Part shown: one piece after another, positions 9,278 to 17,549 of the stretch
Numbering within the stretch: position 1 is the first letter of the stretch
Layout: each line of letters opens with the position of its first letter
Source of the DNA: Catenulispora acidiphila DSM 44928
GTDB lineage: Bacteria; Actinomycetota; Actinomycetes; Streptomycetales; Catenulisporaceae
DNA: 64,000 bases
Assembly: GCF_000024025.1 (NCBI RefSeq)
Contig: NC_013131.1
Span: 7,502,001 to 7,566,000 of the forward strand
Direction: 5' to 3'
Program-made: the position numbers and the translations under genes
Notes under the pieces: generated by a model
Database searches by the model: none
Told to the model about the DNA's origin: nothing
What the model saw: the letters and a program-made list of their open reading frames with translations, nothing else

Positions 9278-10507
9278 GTGGGGGAACTTGTGCCCGAGAA
9301 GCGTCAACCGGCGGGCGGCATGGGGCAGTTCCGGCTCAAGCGGCTGCTGAAGGCCGCGATGTACGTGGACCAGCACATGCTCGGCGTACCGGCCGACGCA
9401 CCCGAGACTGTCGGGCTCACGGACGTGGTGGGCGAGATCGCTCGGGCGATCCATGTCGACGTGCCGCCGACCGTCTTGGTGAGCCCCTATGCGGAGGTCG
9501 CCATCTCCGGCGACACGGCGGACGACATGATCCTGTACGTCGGCGCTCCTTTCCTCCTGGGTCTGCCGGTTGTCGAGCTCAAGGCCGTGCTGGCGTACAC
9601 CATGGCCGCCCTCGGCGAGCCGCATCCGGCGCTCGCCGACGCGGTCGTTCGCAGCGCGCAGAGTTTCCAGGACTGGCTGGACCTGTTCGGGGCGACGACG
9701 CCGTTGGGCCGGCGCTATCGGAAGTTCCTCGACGCCAGCGCTGAGGTCCGCACGGATCTGGCTCGCCACGCCGACCGGGCCGCCGCCGCGCTGGCCGGCT
9801 CCCAGAAATACGCCCAGAACGGACTGGCCCGCTCGAAGGCCATCACCGAGCACTTCGTGAGGTTCGCACCGTACTACCTGGTTACCGGCGCTGAGCCGTT
9901 GCAAGACCTCTACCGGAACTGGTTGCTCGCCGCGGCCCAGCCGGTTCCCGCCTGGGCCGTCCACTTGCGGTCGCTGGTGGACCCGCCGATCCCGGGAGAG
10001 TGCGTGCCCCTGGTCGCAGCCCTCAACGATGAGGACGTCGACATTCTGGTGGCCGCCATCGACGTCGATCCGGACGACGCGACCGGCTACGACTACGACC
10101 GCATCCGGGAGAAGATCCTTGCTGTGGCAGGCGAATCGCTCGGCCGCGAGGCGACTCCGGCCGATGTGGTCGCCCTCGTCGCGGATGGCCGCGGCGTCGA
10201 GCTCGCCGCGCGATGGGATGGCCTGACAAGCGCCGAACTCGCAGCCATTCTGTCCAAGACGCACGGAATGGAGCAGTATTCGGCCGAGAGCCTGACGTCC
10301 GTCTCGACGACCGGCGAACTGCTCGAAGCCTTCATCCCCGGCCTCGCCGTCCGGCACGGCTACCGCTATGACCCGGTGCTCCGCCCAGGAGTCCTCGTAG
10401 CAGATGCCCAACCTGAGATCGAGATCTTCGAGTCCATCGGCAGCGCCGTCGTCGGCGATACCACCACGCTCGCGGAACTGGTGAAGCAACTTACTGAGAA
10501 CCGTTAG
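9278..10507 (+). CDS. Degenerate M48-like (pseudopeptidase) protein
   Basis: A 409-residue protein starting at GTG 9278. Residues about 90-125 (ILYVGAPFLLGLPVVELKAV, then LAYTMAALGEPHPAL) align by pattern with the M48 metallopeptidase core, where 'L..L...EL.AVLAHELGH...GH' is expected; here the zinc-binding HExxH is replaced by YTMAA. Further on, ARHADRAAAALAG matches the M48 'E.EADR.AA.LAG' segment with the third zinc ligand changed as well. After it come FVRFAPYYL and helical sequence typical of the actinobacterial M48 relatives. The remaining 180 residues are not recognised. It is probably a catalytically dead scaffold of the family. Homology is read by eye and should be treated as likely, not proven. 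Confidence 0.55.
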   Translation: MGELVPEKRQPAGGMGQFRLKRLLKAAMYVDQHMLGVPADAPETVGLTDVVGEIARAIHVDVPPTVLVSPYAEVAISGDTADDMILYVGAPFLLGLPVVELKAVLAYTMAALGEPHPALADAVVRSAQSFQDWLDLFGATTPLGRRYRKFLDASAEVRTDLARHADRAAAALAGSQKYAQNGLARSKAITEHFVRFAPYYLVTGAEPLQDLYRNWLLAAAQPVPAWAVHLRSLVDPPIPGECVPLVAALNDEDVDILVAAIDVDPDDATGYDYDRIREKILAVAGESLGREATPADVVALVADGRGVELAARWDGLTSAELAAILSKTHGMEQYSAESLTSVSTTGELLEAFIPGLAVRHGYRYDPVLRPGVLVADAQPEIEIFESIGSAVVGDTTTLAELVKQLTENR

Positions 10508-10570
10508 GTGTGCGTCCAGAGGGCCGAGACGGGTTACCTGGCCGACCTCGGCTTCGGACGAATCAGGACC

Positions 10571-11491
10571 CTACGTTCCCGCCATCGCTCGCTCGGCCGC
10601 GCGACCCGCCGCGACGCGGCTGGCGGCCACCGCGCGCAGCTCGTCCACCGTCTGCGTCGGCAGCGAACCCAGGAACAGCGTGAGCGCCTGTTCGGTGCTC
10701 GCCCGCAGGTGCGATCGGCCGTCGCAGGCGGTGTCGGCGTCGGCGATCGCGGTCTCGTGCGTGGCGAGATCGGTCGCGCTGGTGCCGTGCAGGACCGACG
10801 CCTGAAGCGCGGCGATCGCCGCCTGCGGGTTGGCGTAGTCCCAGCCGCCGGCCTTCATGCACGCCTGCCAGCCCTTCAGCGCGGTGACGTAGGGCTGGTA
10901 AGTGGTCAGGTACTGGCCGAACTGGCTCCGCACGACCTGCGGTATGTAGGCGGACGCGACGTAGTCCCGCACGTTCCCGAACAGCGTCGAGCGTGCCTGG
11001 CCGACGCATCCGCCGGTCTGGTAGTCGACGTGGCCGCCGCCTGGCAGCGGCAGGGTGCCGCTGTCCGCCGGCGAGCCTTCGAGTGCCTCGGCGTAGCTCG
11101 GCAGGGTGGCACCGGGATCGCTCGGGTCGCGGTTGCTGACCGATTCCGGCGTGACGCCATAGGTCGCCGGATACCCGCTGCCCAGTGAGGTGGCGGTGAT
11201 GGTCTGCGCGCTCGGTTCGGGTCCCACGTCGGGCACGGTGTAGGCGAATCCGTTGCTGTGCATGCACTGCGCGGTGAGTGTCTGTTCGGCGCGGGTCAGG
11301 TCCCAGGTCCATTGAAGTGATGAGGCATCGGTGGCGATGACGGAACCTGCCGCCGCCACCTCGGGGCCGCCCGCGCTGTGCGGCGCGCTTGGCCGCGGTG
11401 GCCGGCTGCTCGCGCAGCCGGCCACCGTGACCAGCACGGCCAGTATCAGTACGGCGCTACGCGTGCGCGCGCCCCGCCGCTGGCAGTCCAT
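10571..11491 (-). CDS. Secreted lipoprotein, unknown function
   Basis: A 306-residue protein with a lipoprotein signal: the basic start MDCQRRGARTR, a hydrophobic stretch, then the lipobox VAGC (Cys at about 26). The mature part opens with a Pro/Ser-rich tether. It then has four scattered cysteines in pairs of pattern ('TAQCMHSNGF', 'GGCVGQAR', 'WQACMKAGGW', 'ADTACDG') that could form disulfides. The 'C-M-..-G-F/W' segments occur twice and resemble the repeat seen in several actinobacterial lipoproteins of unknown role. No enzyme motif is visible. It ends 63 bp from the convergent M48-like gene. Surface location is well supported; function is not. Confidence 0.75.
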   Translation of the reverse strand: MDCQRRGARTRSAVLILAVLVTVAGCASSRPPRPSAPHSAGGPEVAAAGSVIATDASSLQWTWDLTRAEQTLTAQCMHSNGFAYTVPDVGPEPSAQTITATSLGSGYPATYGVTPESVSNRDPSDPGATLPSYAEALEGSPADSGTLPLPGGGHVDYQTGGCVGQARSTLFGNVRDYVASAYIPQVVRSQFGQYLTTYQPYVTALKGWQACMKAGGWDYANPQAAIAALQASVLHGTSATDLATHETAIADADTACDGRSHLRASTEQALTLFLGSLPTQTVDELRAVAASRVAAGRAAERAMAGT

Positions 11492-11531
11492 CGCCTAACC
11501 CCGCCGGCCTTCCTTCGGACCTACCGCGCGC

Positions 11532-12071
11532 TCACGTGCACGCATTGGTGGTCCAGTCGTTGCTGCTGATCGAGTCGTTCATGCTGTGCGAATTGTCGGC
11601 GTAGGTCCAGTTGGCGAGGTTGGAGTACATGGTCGTGCCTCGCGCGACGCACGCGTAGCCGCCCGCGTAGCCGGCGGCCTCCCACACCAGGGCCTGGTCG
11701 GAGTTGCCGTTGTTGTACAGCGCCGAAGCGCAGTCGTTCCAGGTCTTGGTCTGGCACGTCGACTGGCTGAAGGCGGTCCAGTTCGTGTTGCTCCCGGAGA
11801 GCTTGCCCATGGCGCCGCTGAAGCCGGCGTTGACCCAGAAGCAGAGGTAGCTCGCCGGACACGACGAGTAGCCGTCGGGGTGCACAGCGCCGGGCTTCAC
11901 CGGCGCCGGCTGGGTGAGGCCGGCCGGAGCCGCGGGTGAGAACGAGGCCGACGCCGAGGCCGACGGCGCGGCGAGCAACGCCATGGCCGCGACCGCCGGT
12001 ACTGCGCCTGCCATGACGAGTGATCTGCGACCGCTGCCGAAGACGCGGCGGATGGTACGAAACATCGTCAA
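11532..12071 (-). CDS. Secreted peptidase inhibitor I36-like protein (beta/gamma-crystallin-type fold)
   Basis: A 179-residue exported protein. Residues 1-41 form a long signal peptide with RR..FGSGRRS and an Ala-rich core ending ASASAS, which may be Tat- or Sec-dependent. After a Pro-rich tether, the domain starts CPASYLCFWVNAGFSGAMGK and contains NDCASALYNNGNS, matching the I36 (Streptomyces metalloproteinase inhibitor) family pattern in which 'CP.G..C.W....F.G' is followed by a second Greek-key motif. Six cysteines are present in the mature part, probably forming three disulfides. The gene faces away from the SARP pseudogene and lies about 110 bp from the 11-bp repeat array, which may control it. 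Confidence 0.75.
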   Translation of the reverse strand: MTMFRTIRRVFGSGRRSLVMAGAVPAVAAMALLAAPSASASASFSPAAPAGLTQPAPVKPGAVHPDGYSSCPASYLCFWVNAGFSGAMGKLSGSNTNWTAFSQSTCQTKTWNDCASALYNNGNSDQALVWEAAGYAGGYACVARGTTMYSNLANWTYADNSHSMNDSISSNDWTTNACT

Positions 12072-12179
12072 GTCCTTTCGTTACTGCGTGGACAAGTCGT
12101 TCCGGCGCACCGATACCGGTGCCGTGGTCCACCCGTACGCCCCGCGGGTCGCCTCGGCGCCGCCATGGTTTCGGCATGC

Positions 12180-12245
12180 GTCCGAGTCCGGTCCGAGCCA
12201 TGTCTGAGTCGTGTCTGAGCCGTGGTTGAGCCGCGTCGAATCGGC
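12180..12245. promoter_or_regulatory. SARP-type operator array: six 11-bp direct repeats
   Basis: Six consecutive 11-bp units begin at 12180, 12191, 12202, 12213, 12224 and 12235. The consensus unit is GTCYGAGYCGT; units 1-4 are the best, and units 5-6 drift (GGTTGAG, GTCGAAT). This is a 7-bp motif recurring with 4-bp spacers, the geometry on which SARP regulators (ActII-4, DnrI, AfsR) are known to bind as direct repeats on one DNA face. It lies between the divergent I36 gene and the SARP gene. That it binds a SARP is inferred from spacing and position. Confidence 0.7.
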
Positions 12246-12279
12246 ACAAATCTCAGGCGCCTGATTCGCTTCCCTCGCC

Positions 12280-12285
12280 TATAAT
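12280..12285 (+). promoter_or_regulatory. Possible -10 element (TATAAT) of the SARP gene
   Basis: A perfect TATAAT in high-GC DNA, 72 bp before the SARP start. No clear -35 accompanies it. The hexamer GATTCG occurs three times around it (12263, 12289, 12307), which could reflect activator dependence. Confidence 0.4.
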
Positions 12286-12357
12286 CCAGATTCGCGCGTC
12301 TGTCCTGATTCGTTCACGGACGGGGCCGCGTCGGGGTGCACAGTTGGGGGGCTGACC

Positions 12358-14458
12358 ATGCGCTTTCGCGTCCTAGGGCCGCTGGAGATCCGTATCGGCT
12401 ACGAATGGAGCGCGATCGGCGCTTCCAAGTGGCGTGCGCTGCTCGCCGCGCTGCTGCTCAAACCCGGCCAGGTGGTCTCGGCCGACTGCCTCGTGAATGA
12501 GCTGTGGGGTGAACGTCCGCCCGCCGGCGCGCGCAAGCTGGTCAGCGGTTACGTGCTGCGGTTGCGCCGGCTGATGCGCGACACGACCGGCCGTCAGCTG
12601 ATAACGCGGGCGCCCGGCTATCAGCTGCTGGTCGGCCCGGCGGACCTGGACACGAGCCCGGTTCGCCGATCTGCTCGCCGAGGGGCGTTCAGCGCTCGGC
12701 GGGCACGATCCCCGGCGTGCGGGGGTGTTGCTGACCGACGCTCTGGACCTGTGGCGGGGACCGGCGCTCATCGACGTGCCGCACGGGCCGCTGGTCGCGA
12801 TGGAGTCCAGTCGCCTTGAGGAGCTGCGCCTGGACGCGTTGGAGCTGCGGATCGAGGCCGACCTGGCGCTGGGTCACGCGCAGGTGGTGCCCGAGCTGCA
12901 CAGGCTCACGGCCGAGCACCCGCTGCGGGAGCGCATGTGGGTGCTGCTGATGCGCGCGCTCCAGGCGACGGGCCGTCAGGCAGAGGCGCTGGACACGTAC
13001 ACGCTGGCACGGCGGATCATCGCCGACGAGCTGGGAGCCGATCCTGGAGCCGAGCTGCAGCGGCTGCACCAGCGCATTCTTGGCGGCGGTTCCGGCGTGC
13101 GCGCGAAGCCGACGGCCGCCGCGCCCGCCGCGCCCGCCGCACCCGCCGGCCTGTCCGCGCATCCGGTGGTCGTGCCGCGGCAGCTTCCCGCGGCGACGCG
13201 CCACCTGATCGGCCGTCAGGCGGAGCTCGCGTTCCTTTCCGAGGCGGTCGGTGAGACCGCGGGTGCCGGGAGCGGCGTGGTGATCTCGGCGATCGGCGGG
13301 ACGGCCGGCGTCGGCAAGACGGCGCTCGCGGTGCACTGGTCGCATCAGGTCGCCGAGGAGTTTCCGGACGGGCAGCTGTACGTGAACCTGCGCGGCTTTG
13401 ATCCGTCCGGCAGGCCGGTGATGTCGGCCCAGGCGATCCGCGGCTTCCTCGACGCTTTTCACGTGTCGGCCGAACAGATCCCGATGAGCCTCGAGGCGCA
13501 GGCCGCCCTCTATCGCAGCCTGCTCGCCGGGAAGCGCGTCCTCGTCGTGCTCGACAATGCGCGCGACGTGGCGCAGGTGCGTCCGCTGCTGCCCGGGTCG
13601 CCGGGCTGCCTGGCGCTGATCACGAGCCGCGCCGACCTGGCCGACCTCATCGCGGCGGAGGGCGCACACCTGCTCACGCTCGACGTGCTCGCCGAGCAGG
13701 AGGCCAGGGACCTGCTCAACCGCAGTCTCGGCGGCCGGCTCGCGTCCGAACCGAGGATCGCCGGCGAGCTGACCAAGCTGTGCGCGCGTCTTCCGCTGGC
13801 GCTGCGGGTGACGGCCGCGCGGGCCACTATCAGGCCACTGCTGCCGCTCGACGCGCTGGTCTCAGAACTGCGCGACACGCGGAGCCGGCTGGACGCGCTG
13901 GACGCCGGTGGCCAGTCCAGCAGCGTGCGCACCGCGTTCTCCTGGTCCCTGCGGCAGCTCAGCCCGTCCGCGGCACGCATGTTCCGGCTGCTGGGCCTCC
14001 ATCCGGGACCGGACATCACCGTCGCGGCGGCAGCCGGACTCGCCGGGACGTCCCGCGCGCTCGCCGCCCAGGCGCTGGCGGAGCTGGCCCGTGCCCATCT
14101 CCTCGCCGAGCACATGGCCGGACGGTTCGCCTTCCACGACCTGCTGCGCGCCTACGCCGCCGAGCAGGCCGCCACGCAGGAGAGCGAGCCCGAACGCCAC
14201 CAGGCCCTGCACCGGATGGTCGACCACTACCTGCACACCGCACGCGCGGCCTGCCTCCTGCTCGGCAGCCCGCGGGAGACGATCGTGCTGCCGCCCCCGG
14301 AACCAGGCGCGGCGCCAGAGGACTTCGCCGGCACGGCGCGGGCGTGGGCGTGGTTCGAGGCCGAGCATCACGTGCTGCTGGCGATCACCACCCAGGCCGC
14401 CGCCACCGGCTTGGACGGGCATGCCTGGCGCACCTTGGTCGCTTCGCGCGTTTTGTAA
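12358..14458 (+). pseudogene. SARP/AfsR-type regulator, frameshifted and C-terminally truncated
   Basis: The first frame (ATG 12358) encodes the winged-helix domain (FRVLGPLEIRIG ... RAPGYQLLVGPADLDTS) and then becomes nonsense (PVRRSARRG). Shifting by one base near 12655-12662, in a run of C residues, restores RFADLLAEGRSALGGHDP and the BTAD domain, which continues as an open frame to 14458. That part has NB-ARC motifs GTAGVGKTA and VVLDNARD. The protein stops abruptly at HAWRTLVASRVL, where full-length relatives enter their TPR region, and unrelated fragments follow. The gene therefore has two lesions. The frameshift alone could be a sequencing error; the truncation could not. Confidence 0.8.
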
Positions 14459-14518
14459 GCCGCGACCTTGGCCTTCGCGGGCTTCCTGGGCCTCGGCGCG
14501 CGGGCCGCGGTACGCATG

Positions 14519-14570
14519 GAGCGGGATGTTCGCAGGCTTGAGGTCGCGGCGCACGATGTCGGCGGCGTTC
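14519..14570 (-). pseudogene. Fragment of a Ser/Thr protein kinase catalytic loop
   Basis: Read on the minus strand this encodes NAADIVRRDLKPANIPL. The catalytic loop of actinobacterial Ser/Thr kinases reads '.A.GIVHRDLKPANILL', so nearly every position matches except the HRD histidine, which is Arg here. No kinase sequence is found on either side. The match is too long to be chance in my judgement, but the fragment is only about 17 codons. Confidence 0.55.
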
Positions 14571-14753
14571 AGCTCGAGTTGGACGTCTCGGGCCCGGCGG
14601 GGGCTCGAACCGTCTTCGCTCGCGCGGAGGACATCAGCTGAAGGGCGGGTGTGCGGGGTCGAACTTCGTTCCCTGACTCAGGGTGCGTTGATGCCCTCAG
14701 CGCGTCGTTGGACCTAGGGTGGGCAAACCCCACGGGGCCACGGCTGTGGATCA

Positions 14754-14888
14754 CTGACTAGGAGGACTGGGGGCTTGCTGCACCACCCAGTCGGAGGTGG
14801 GGTGCAAGGTCGCGCCCAGAGCACGTACCCGCCGGGTGGTGTGCTCGATTACCGCCAGCACATACGCCTTCGAACCGTAATGCTGCCG
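14754..14888 (-). mobile_element. Remnant of an integrase-core (DDE) transposase
   Basis: The minus strand reads YVLAVIEHTTRRV, then ALGATLHPTSDWVVQQA. In actinobacterial integrase-core transposases the same stretch is 'Y.LFVIE..TRRVH..G.TAHPTG.WV.QQARNL', covering one catalytic-domain strand-helix unit. The frame breaks down after QQA and before the RQHYGSK that starts the match. No terminal inverted repeats or target duplications are visible, so this is a deletion remnant and not a movable element. Confidence 0.65.
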
Positions 14889-14950
14889 GACGGGGCGAGC
14901 GCCGCTGTCGCCGCGTGGCTGGCCGGTCGCGGGGGCGTCGAGTCGGTGAA

Positions 14951-15583
14951 CTACTTGGCATCGAGGACTACTGCGATCTGGCGGATGAAGGTGTTGCCCA
15001 CAGCCGAGCGGAGGAGGAAGTCGGCGACGTTCGTGCGCGAGGCCGAGGGGAAGATCGGCGTCCTTTTGACATCCTCGAGCGCGACGGTGCTGTAGTGCGT
15101 GCTGTCGCCGTTGTTCAACGCTCCGGGATATTCGAGGGTCCACTTCAGATCGCTGGCCTTCAAGAGCACCTCCGAGGCGGCCTTGTCCGCGTAGGTCTTC
15201 CGAAGCATGGTTCGGAAAAGAGGGCCTACGAGCCATGAGGCCTTCGCGAGGGAGTCGCCGACTCCGAACGCGGACAGCAGGACGAAACGGTCGACGCCTG
15301 AGATCTTCGCGGACTCGATGACCGCTTGGACCATGTCGGTGATCAGCGTCGGGGTCTTGCCGGCGCTTTTCACGCCGAGCGCACTGATGATCGCGTCGTG
15401 GCCCTGGGCCGCCTTCGCGATCACGGCCGCGTCGGCGACATCACCGGTAACGATGTGAGCGCGCGGGTCAACGGATGAGCCGGCCCGTCGAACCAGGGCA
15501 GTGACCTGGTGTCCCTCATCGAGCGCCTTCGTGACGAACAGGACGCCGGTGCGTCCGGTTGCTCCAAGGACAAGAAACTTCAC
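14951..15583 (-). CDS. Atypical SDR / NAD(P)H-binding protein
   Basis: A 210-residue Rossmann protein starting MKFLVLGATGRTGVLFV, with the GATGxTG dinucleotide loop of the NmrA/atypical SDR group and the ALVRR end of the second strand that selects NADP(H). The 'DVAD' acidic loop and 'VLLSAFGVGDS' strand are also present. The YxxxK of classical SDRs is replaced by a KTYADKAASE segment as in flavin-reductase-like and anthrone-type members. It probably acts as a redox sensor or small-molecule reductase; substrate is unknown. The start ATG is 84 bp from a perfect inverted repeat (15667-15684) that probably controls it. Confidence 0.82.
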   Translation of the reverse strand: MKFLVLGATGRTGVLFVTKALDEGHQVTALVRRAGSSVDPRAHIVTGDVADAAVIAKAAQGHDAIISALGVKSAGKTPTLITDMVQAVIESAKISGVDRFVLLSAFGVGDSLAKASWLVGPLFRTMLRKTYADKAASEVLLKASDLKWTLEYPGALNNGDSTHYSTVALEDVKRTPIFPSASRTNVADFLLRSAVGNTFIRQIAVVLDAK

Positions 15584-16008
15584 GATACTTCCCTCTCTCG
15601 TCGAGGTCGTACGGGCGTGCCGGTGTTGCGCCTGCCCAGCGGCCGAATACTGTCAGGATCATTGATAATCTAGTCAGCTAGATTGACTATGTCAATCGGA
15701 GTCGAAGGCACTGCCGACGCCAAGAGCGTTAGCGCTCGGGCAAGAAGATTGCCGTGGACGCTGACGGGGCGACCTAGATGAACTCGGCTTTCTCTACCCA
15801 CGATGCCAGCCTGACCTCGCCAGAGTTCCGCTCGCGCCACCTGGCCCTCGGCGACCTCGCGCCCGCTGCTGTTGCCAGTGGTTCGGATGCATGCCTATTG
15901 TAGTCAGGAAAGCTGACCAATTTGGATGAGGCTCCGATGAAGGGGCGGGCGGTGCGACCCGAGGACCGCTCCCATCCGGCAAGACCGAGAGAATAAGGAC
16001 CAGAACTC
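15584..16008. other. Divergent intergenic region
   Basis: These 425 bp between two divergent SDR-type genes hold the inverted repeats at 15667-15689 and an AT-rich stretch (about 15655-15695). A 41-codon open frame at 15778-15903 (+) shows no recognisable pattern and I do not call it. Confidence 0.4.
15667..15689. promoter_or_regulatory. Operator-like overlapping inverted repeats upstream of the SDR gene
   Basis: Two palindromes overlap in an AT-rich island. One is AATCTAG-TCAG-CTAGATT (15667-15684, 7-bp perfect arms). The other is TAGTCA-7 nt-TGACTA (15671-15689). They sit 84 bp upstream of the SDR start on the minus strand, where a MarR- or HxlR-type repressor would be expected to bind. 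The cognate regulator is not known; a MarR gene lies 2.3 kb away. Confidence 0.6.
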
Positions 16009-16896
16009 ATGATTTTGATCACCGGAGCCACCGGCACCGTCGGTTCGGAGGTCGTCAAAGCGCTCCTCCCCGCCCAGGCCGGCCACCTGCGAGTCCTCAC
16101 GCGAAATCCTGACGCGGTCTTCCCCGACGGCGCCCAGAAGGTCGTCGCCGACCTCGCCGACAGCGATCTGGCACCCGTCCTGGACGGTGTGCACGCGGTG
16201 TTCTCGATCACCGACGGGCTCCACATAGCCGCGCACGATCGCCGGATCGCGGCGGCGGCACAGCGAGCGGGCGTCCAGCGGATCGTCAAGCTCTCGGTCC
16301 GCAACGTCGGACACGACGGCACCGACCCGATCACCACCTTGCACCGGGCCGGCGAGGAAGCAATCCGCGACAGCGGCCTGGCATGGACGTTCCTGCGCCC
16401 CACAGCGTTCATGTCCAACGCGCTCAACTGGGCGGGAATGATCGCGGCCGATCAGGTCGTGTACGCGCCGTTCGCCGCCGGACGGGCCGCTGTCGTCGAC
16501 CCGGCGGACATCGCAGCGGTCGCCGCGGCCTGCCTCACCCAGGACGGCCACTTCCGCCGCGTCTACGAGCTCACCGGCCCCGAACCGCTCAGCGCCGCCG
16601 ACCAGGTGTCGCTCCTGGGCGAGGTGCTGTGGCGCGACTTGCGCTACGTCGAAACCGACCCGGCCGACATGGTCGCGCAGATGGTGTCCTACGGCATGCC
16701 CGAGGAGCAGGCGCAGGCCGTCGTCGAGCTGTTCGGCTCCACCCTGGAGCCGTACAACGCCAAGCCGACAGACGACGTCACGGCAGTCACCGGCCGCCCG
16801 GCCCGCAGTTTCACCGACTGGGCCAAGGCCCACCGCGGCGCGTTCCCCAGCCCCGAAGCCATCCAGGACGCCGCGACCATCGAGGATTCACGATGA
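16009..16896 (+). CDS. NmrA-like NAD(P)H-binding protein
   Basis: A 295-residue NmrA/atypical SDR protein. MILITGATGTVGSEVV forms the dinucleotide-binding loop and VLTRNPDA ends the second strand. Later come VFSITDG, LSVRNVG and a WTFLRPTAFMSN motif typical of QOR2/NmrA proteins, where the active-site Tyr-Lys pair is missing. Such proteins sense or reduce small electrophiles such as quinones. AAGGAC precedes the ATG by 9 nt. Its TGA overlaps the hemerythrin ATG (ATGA), so the two are co-translated, suggesting a joint role in redox or nitrosative stress. Substrate is not inferable. Confidence 0.85.
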   Translation: MILITGATGTVGSEVVKALLPAQAGHLRVLTRNPDAVFPDGAQKVVADLADSDLAPVLDGVHAVFSITDGLHIAAHDRRIAAAAQRAGVQRIVKLSVRNVGHDGTDPITTLHRAGEEAIRDSGLAWTFLRPTAFMSNALNWAGMIAADQVVYAPFAAGRAAVVDPADIAAVAAACLTQDGHFRRVYELTGPEPLSAADQVSLLGEVLWRDLRYVETDPADMVAQMVSYGMPEEQAQAVVELFGSTLEPYNAKPTDDVTAVTGRPARSFTDWAKAHRGAFPSPEAIQDAATIEDSR

Positions 16897-17549
16897 GCGC
16901 CTCCGGTGCTACGTCGCGCGTCGACACCCACGACATGGTTCTGATCCACCGAGTCCTCCGTCGCGAGTTCGGTCAGTTGCCCCGACTGTTCCGCTCCGCG
17001 GCCAATGACCGGGCACGTTCCCAAGTCATCGGCGCGCATGCCCGCGAGATGTTGGACTTCCTCCACACGCACCACACCGGCGAGGACGAACTGCTCTTTC
17101 CGCTGCTGCGAGAGCGAGCCGCGCTCGACCCGGAGCTGATGGACCGGATGGATGCACAGCACATGCAGGTCGACGATGCCGTCAAGGCTCTCGAAGCGGA
17201 ACTGCCGGCATGGACCACGAGCGCCGACGCCGACGCCGGCGAGCAGATGGCGACCCGCGTCGAAGCCACGATGCCGACGCTGATCGCCCACCTGGCTGAG
17301 GAGGAGGAGAAACTGCTCCCGATCGTCTCGGACACGGTGACGCAAAGCGAATGGGACACGCTCGCCAAGCACGGCATGAGCGCGATTCCCCTCACGCGGC
17401 GGCTGGTCATCCTCGGCCACATCACCGAGGAGGCCACTGAGGCGGAGCGACAGAGATTCATGCAGGTCATTCCAGCTCCGGCCCGCCTGGCCTACAAGCT
17501 GATCGGCCACCGCCAGTTCACCCGCGAAACCGCAGCGATCCGCGGCTGA
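16893..17549 (+). CDS. Hemerythrin domain-containing protein
   Basis: A 218-residue protein starting at ATG 16893, overlapping the previous stop by 4 bp. The hemerythrin HHE ligands are visible: HRVLRREF (His of helix 1), FLHTHHTGEDELLFPLL (HxxxE of helix 2), DAQHMQVDDAV (helix 3) and LIAHLAEEEEKLLPIV (HxxxE of helix 4). These bind a non-haem di-iron centre, used in this family for oxygen or nitric oxide binding. The C-terminal 70 residues form an extra helical region common in actinobacterial members. It is cytoplasmic, with no signal. A hairpin 100 bp downstream (17649-17675) probably ends the operon. Confidence 0.88.
   Translation: MSASGATSRVDTHDMVLIHRVLRREFGQLPRLFRSAANDRARSQVIGAHAREMLDFLHTHHTGEDELLFPLLRERAALDPELMDRMDAQHMQVDDAVKALEAELPAWTTSADADAGEQMATRVEATMPTLIAHLAEEEEKLLPIVSDTVTQSEWDTLAKHGMSAIPLTRRLVILGHITEEATEAERQRFMQVIPAPARLAYKLIGHRQFTRETAAIRG

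Larger units (their letters stand above)
14459..14950. other. Junk/junction region with gene fragments
   Basis: These 492 bp contain no intact gene. They hold a protein-kinase fragment (about 14519-14570, minus) and a DDE-transposase fragment (14754-14888, minus), described separately. The rest, including 14580-14750, shows nothing recognisable. Confidence 0.6.
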
